From Kiritimatiellia bacterium (GTDB lineage: Bacteria > Verrucomicrobiota > Kiritimatiellia > RFP12 > UBA1067), in assembly GCA_904502135.1 (NCBI GenBank), contig CAJGDE010000047.1, forward strand, positions 1-14,638: DNA of 14,638 bases, written 5' to 3'. Of the stretch, positions 13,468 to 14,638 are shown one piece after another (within the stretch, counting starts at the first letter, position 1; each line of letters starts with the position of its first letter). The notes under the pieces are model-generated. The model saw nothing but the letters and a program-made list of their open reading frames with translations. It ran no database searches and was not told the DNA's origin. Position numbers and translations under genes: made by a program.

Positions 13468-14079
13468 ATGAAAGATTTTGGATTTTATCTCGTTATGACC
13501 AATCCGATCGTTGGTTATGCGAAATGCGCCGAAGCGGCCGTTAAAGCGGGAGTGAAGATCATTCAGCTTCGTATGAAACACGTCTCGCGTGAGGAAATCT
13601 TGCGCGAGGCGCGCGAAGTGCGGCGCATTACTCAAGGCTCGGATACGCTCTTTATCGTGAACGACGACCCTACGATCGCGTCCGAGGTCGGCGCGGACGG
13701 CGTGCATGTCGGCCAAGATGACATTACGCCAACTGAAGTTCGAGAGAAATTTCCGGAGCTTAAAATCGTGGGGCTCTCGACACATAATCTTAATCAGGTT
13801 CTTGCGGCGAACAAGGAGATGGTTGATTATATCGGGGTTGGCCCAGTCTATGCGACTCCGACGAAGGATATTCCAGATCCGACGCTTGGGTTAGAGACGA
13901 TGGGCGCGATGATCGCCGCTTCGCGTCATCCTGCCGTGGCTATCGGTGGAATTGATTTAAGTCGTATTGCATCTGTGCTTGAAGCCGGAGCTAAAAATTT
14001 CGCAGTAGTGCGCGCCGTCTGCCAAAGTCAAGATCCATATCGCGCTATTCTGGCCGTTTGCCAAAGTAAACGAGATTAA
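13468..14079 (+). CDS. thiE: Thiamine-phosphate synthase
   Basis: ThiE joins hydroxymethylpyrimidine pyrophosphate to the thiazole phosphate, releasing PPi, to give thiamine phosphate. The 203 residues form the usual TIM barrel with IIQLRMKHVSREEIL, FIVNDDPTIASEVGADGVHV followed by GQDD, GLSTHN, GVGPVYATPTK and VAIGGIDL, all at the positions of substrate and phosphate contacts. The ATG at 13468 is preferred because GCGGAA (13456-13460) lies about 7 bases upstream and it gives the normal short N-terminus; an in-frame TTG at 13453 would add five residues. It lies 66 bases after thi4, probably in the same riboswitch-controlled transcript; the TTGACT at 13424 lacks a good -10. Identification is firm. 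Confidence 0.95.
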   Translation: MKDFGFYLVMTNPIVGYAKCAEAAVKAGVKIIQLRMKHVSREEILREAREVRRITQGSDTLFIVNDDPTIASEVGADGVHVGQDDITPTEVREKFPELKIVGLSTHNLNQVLAANKEMVDYIGVGPVYATPTKDIPDPTLGLETMGAMIAASRHPAVAIGGIDLSRIASVLEAGAKNFAVVRAVCQSQDPYRAILAVCQSKRD

Positions 14080-14168
14080 GAAATGTGGATTGTCTACCAC
14101 TCCCCCGCTTAACTGAGCGGTCGGAATCGCGGGCGCGTCCTTCAGCAGAAATACGAAAAATTATTTAC

Positions 14169-14190
14169 TTTTGTTGTAAGTCCAACAAAA
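14169..14190. repeat. Perfect AT-rich inverted repeat downstream of thiE
   Basis: TTTTGTTG (14169-14176) and CAACAAAA (14183-14190) form an 8-base-pair stem with a TAAGTC loop. No T-tract follows on +, so it is not a convincing terminator; it may stabilise the 3' end of the thi transcript or bind a protein. Confidence 0.5.
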
Positions 14191-14299
14191 CTCGATATTT
14201 GATGGTCTGCTGGTGCTGGAGTGAACACGAGAGGCGCGCATGCAGAAGCTAAATTAGGTAAGTAGCACTTAATTGTATATATTGAATATTAACGAAACA

Positions 14300-14335
14300 A
14301 GCCCTGCGCCTCATGGCACAGGGCTAATCTTTTTT
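14300..14335 (+). terminator. Rho-independent terminator
   Basis: AGCCCTG (14300-14306) pairs with CAGGGCT (14319-14325). Inside it GCC (14308-14310) pairs with GGC (14315-14317) around a TCAT loop with one C-A mismatch between the stems. AATCTTTTTT follows. It lies about 220 bases after thiE and may end the thi operon or a separate small transcript. Confidence 0.85.
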
Positions 14336-14338
14336 AAT

Positions 14339-14390
14339 ACAGAGGCACGAAGACAGAGAGGCTCAGAGCGGGGGAGTCTGGGGCCTCTGT
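14339..14390. repeat. Inverted repeat, 8-base arms
   Basis: ACAGAGGC (14339-14346) and GCCTCTGT (14383-14390) are perfect inverted arms. The enclosed 36 bases are rich in AGAG and GGGG words, which resemble decayed copies of the arm (for example AGAGAGGCTC). No transposase or target duplication is seen. Confidence 0.55.
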
Positions 14391-14488
14391 GATAAAAATC
14401 CGCTCTTCACCTTCACTTTCCATCTTCACCTAAACTAGCAACTGGCAACTTTTTTAATTTTTGCCCTCTATGATTATCGGCGTAAAAA

Positions 14489-14497
14489 TGATATAAT
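14489..14497 (+). promoter_or_regulatory. Extended -10 promoter near the right edge
   Basis: TGA-TATAAT (14489-14497) is identical to the extended -10 of the bamD-like, tRNA and nth promoters. The -35 is not clear. Transcription would start near 14504 and run into the alternative-hairpin element. Confidence 0.6.
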
Positions 14498-14519
14498 TTC
14501 ACTGCTATCCAATAGAGCG

Positions 14520-14577
14520 GACAGCAACCTTTCTTTTTTAGTTGCTTGTAAGATATCATAAACGAGGGGTTGCTGTC
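14520..14577 (+). other. RNA element with two mutually exclusive hairpins (candidate leader or small RNA)
   Basis: The arm GACAGCAACC (14520-14529) is perfectly complementary over 10 bases to GGTTGCTGTC (14568-14577). The same arm can instead pair with GTTGCTTGT (14541-14549) with one bulge, placing a T-rich tract in the loop. The distal partner also lies in a second local hairpin option, GGGTT/AACCC. It sits about 16 bases after the predicted start of the promoter at 14489-14497. I recognise no known riboswitch or RNA family in it. Confidence 0.5.
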
Positions 14578-14610
14578 AAACCCGAATCTTGAGATATTTA
14601 CAATAAATTA

Positions 14611-14619
14611 CCCCCCCCC
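14611..14619. repeat. Homopolymer run of nine C
   Basis: Nine consecutive C residues (14611-14619) near the right edge, in AT-rich surroundings. Such runs can vary by slippage, or the count may be a sequencing error. Confidence 0.8.
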
Positions 14620-14638
14620 TTAACTTTTTGCAACTTTA

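Larger units (their letters stand above)
14080..14638. other. Gene-free 3' region with structured elements
   Basis: No frame longer than a few tens of codons looks coding here on either strand. The region holds small inverted repeats just after thiE (CCGCT/AGCGG at 14105-14120), a terminator at 14300-14335, an inverted repeat at 14339-14390, and a pyrimidine-rich stretch with repeated CTTCAC words (about 14404-14430). GCAACT repeats at about 14438-14450, a promoter at 14489-14497, an RNA-like element at 14520-14577 and a C9 run complete it. Any gene served by the last promoter lies beyond the right edge. Confidence 0.6.

Noticed and set aside
14105..14140. tRNA-like fragment after thiE (CCGCT...AGCGGTCGGAATCGCGG)
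   Set aside because: The GGTCGGAATC block resembles a T-arm, but no acceptor, D-arm or anticodon arm can be assembled around it.
1..14638. CRISPR array, insertion sequence or prophage
   Set aside because: No regularly spaced direct repeats, transposase, integrase or phage structural gene was found on either strand; the only mobile-type trace is the RHS remnant.

Overview
The window looks like a chromosomal segment of a Gram-negative, diderm bacterium. The evidence is an LptE-type lipoprotein, a BamD-like periplasmic TPR protein and LysM proteins with export signals. The gene mix (ScpA/ScpB next to LysM proteins, many short TPR proteins, an archaeal-type Thi4 with a TPP riboswitch) and a base composition of roughly half G+C would fit a member of the PVC superphylum such as Kiritimatiellota, Lentisphaerota or Verrucomicrobiota. 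That placement is inference from the gene set only.

Layout. Positions 1-200 hold the degraded C-terminal end of an RHS/YD-repeat protein followed by short tandem repeats. At 315-1604 is a stand-alone Na+-coupled symporter of the glutamate/dicarboxylate (DAACS) family with its own promoter and terminator. From 1699 to 6476 runs a tight + strand operon with stop/start overlaps at most junctions: scpA, scpB, a LysM/TPR/coiled-coil lipoprotein, a 79-residue tail-anchored protein, an exported coiled-coil/LysM protein and purD. A second promoter at about 6520 starts a group of four genes: a BamD-like TPR protein, an LptE-like lipoprotein, a stand-alone Lrp/AsnC RAM domain and a cytoplasmic TPR protein. 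It ends in a strong, probably bidirectional, terminator at 9815-9838 that is shared with a convergent tRNA-Glu(UUC).

Next come dprA and a membrane-anchored coiled-coil protein, which converges on and overlaps nth (endonuclease III, minus strand). Divergent from nth is a TPP-riboswitch-controlled thiamine pair: thi4 (thiazole synthase of the non-suicidal, histidine type) and thiE. Thi4 supplies the thiazole and ThiE couples it to the pyrimidine. No thiC, thiD or thiL is in the window, and the Cys-less Thi4 implies a sulfide-using, probably anaerobic or low-oxygen cell. The last 560 bases hold no convincing gene but are structured: a terminator, inverted repeats, a promoter, an RNA segment with two mutually exclusive pairings, and a C9 run.

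The most useful cross-window observation is regulatory. Seven separate promoter candidates share an extended -10 (TGnTATAAT, once TGnTAAAAT), three of them with TTGCGT or TTGCAT exactly 18 bases upstream. For scpA and nth the start codon lies only 9 bases after the -10, which points to leaderless or near-leaderless mRNAs. Other leads are a symporter whose two side-chain-reading residues are both changed, a ScpB with a long poly-acidic tail, and an uncharacterised envelope gene set inside the scpAB-purD operon.
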